A program made the position numbers and the translations under genes. Source: an uncultured Haemophilus sp. (lineage in GTDB: Bacteria; Pseudomonadota; Gammaproteobacteria; Enterobacterales; Pasteurellaceae). From it: DNA of 5,965 nucleotides. The notes below the pieces were generated by a model, which saw only the letters and a program-made list of their open reading frames with translations, ran no database searches and was not told the DNA's origin. Of this stretch, positions 5,257 to 5,965 are shown piece by piece. Position 1 is the stretch's first letter; every line of letters begins with the position of its first letter. The stretch lies in contig NZ_CALJRX010000175.1 in the NCBI RefSeq assembly GCF_937976265.1, forward strand, positions 1 to 5,965, in the 5' to 3' direction.

Positions 5257-5965
5257 ATGAAAAAATTACTTTGCTCATTATTTGCGCTTTCTGCAATTAG
5301 TACTGCAATGGCACAAGAAGTGAATATTAAATTATTAGGAACCTCCGATGTTCACGGTCGTATCGTACCTTGGAGCTATGGTGCAGACGTAGAGGACAAA
5401 TCAGGTTCTTATGCACAAATTGCAACTTATGTGAAAGATGTGCGTAAAAATAATAAAAACGTGGTGTTAGTGGAAGTTGGTGATGCGATCCAAGATAACC
5501 AAGTCGATGTGTTCGCAAAAGACAAAAAATACTATAAAGATCACCCGGTTCCAAAAGTATTAAACGAAATGAATTATGATATTTTCGTCTTGGGTAACCA
5601 CGAGTTTAACTTTGGGATGAAAGCATTAGATGAAATCCTAAAAGATATTAAAGCGAAAAAATTAACCGCCAACTTCTATCATAAGAAAAATGACAAACGT
5701 TATATTGATGCAACAACTATCATTGAAAAAGATGGTGTGAAACTCGGGATTATTGGTTTAAGTACGCCGATGTCAGCAAAATTTGAAGAAGACACGGGTA
5801 ACTTAAAAGATATGAAGTTTACTTCACCAACGGAAGAAGCACGTACACAAGTTGAAAAATTAAAAGCAAAAGGCGTGGATGCGATTATTGCGGTGACTCA
5901 CATGGGTATCGAAAATGAAAATAATATTCCAGATACCGGTATGCGTGATGTCATCAATGCAGTAG
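5257..5965 (+). CDS. Exported 5'-nucleotidase / UshA-type metallophosphatase (5' part)
   Basis: The first 236 residues of a secreted calcineurin-like metallophosphatase; the frame is open at the window edge, and full members are about 500-600 residues. Family enzymes hydrolyse nucleoside 5'-phosphates, UDP-sugars or NAD-like nucleotides in the periplasm. Residues 1-19 form a Sec signal peptide (MKK, hydrophobic core, AMA cleavage before Q20). Metal-ligand motifs follow in order: DVHG (D31, H33), GDAIQDN (D76), GNHEFNFG (N114, H115) and VTHMG (H215). The GHxH motif and the C-terminal nucleotide-binding domain lie beyond the window. AAAGGA (5245-5250) is a strong ribosome site 6 bases before the ATG. 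The sequence differs from the H. influenzae NadN (INDHHSYLEPHE) and CpdB N-termini as I recall them, so neither name is given. It is lysine-rich (KDKKYYKDH, KAKKLT), and its source may be foreign. Family secure, substrate unknown. Confidence 0.9.
   Translation, partial: MKKLLCSLFALSAISTAMAQEVNIKLLGTSDVHGRIVPWSYGADVEDKSGSYAQIATYVKDVRKNNKNVVLVEVGDAIQDNQVDVFAKDKKYYKDHPVPKVLNEMNYDIFVLGNHEFNFGMKALDEILKDIKAKKLTANFYHKKNDKRYIDATTIIEKDGVKLGIIGLSTPMSAKFEEDTGNLKDMKFTSPTEEARTQVEKLKAKGVDAIIAVTHMGIENENNIPDTGMRDVINAV

Noticed and set aside
5327..5554. 75-codon minus-strand frame opposite the nucleotidase gene
   Set aside because: The plus strand there encodes conserved metallophosphatase motifs; the reverse frame is a by-product.

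Overview
The window comes from an AT-rich gammaproteobacterium, almost certainly a Pasteurellaceae of the Haemophilus / Aggregatibacter / Pasteurella branch. Four exact copies of the 9-base Haemophilus-type DNA uptake signal (AAGTGCGGT or its complement ACCGCACTT) occur in 6 kb. Two of them also carry the A/T-rich extension typical of that signal. The species cannot be fixed from the sequence.

Positions 32-3549 (minus strand) hold a two-gene sugar operon, melB then an alpha-galactosidase gene, 11 bases apart. MelB is a GPH-family cation/melibiose symporter. The second gene encodes a cytoplasmic GH36 alpha-galactosidase of the RafA type. Positions 3550-3765 are a 216-base divergent regulatory region. 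Positions 3766-4773 (plus strand) encode MelR, the AraC-family activator. Together they form an alpha-galactoside (melibiose, perhaps raffinose) unit: MelR senses the sugar, MelB imports it intact, and the alpha-galactosidase releases galactose. The layout resembles E. coli mel in regulator and transporter. The hydrolase differs: E. coli MelA is an NAD-dependent GH4 enzyme, whereas here a GH36 enzyme follows melB. No invertase or Leloir-pathway gene lies in the window.

Positions 4798-5130 (plus strand), 24 bases after melR, are a decayed sfsA. It has an in-frame stop at codon 7, and everything after about residue 110 is missing. Directly at the broken 3' end (5130-5175) is a near-perfect 21-base dyad. 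Positions 5257-5965 (plus strand) are the 5' part of an exported UshA-type 5'-nucleotidase / metallophosphatase that runs off the end.

Points worth a second look: a pair of inverted 15-base motifs in the divergent region that are good MelR-operator candidates; a G8 tract in the catalytic region of the alpha-galactosidase gene; non-consensus residues in an otherwise conserved GH36 active-site loop; the sfsA wreck with its dyad; and the swap of hydrolase family. I see no wholly new system. This is mainly a sugar-use locus with some unusual details.
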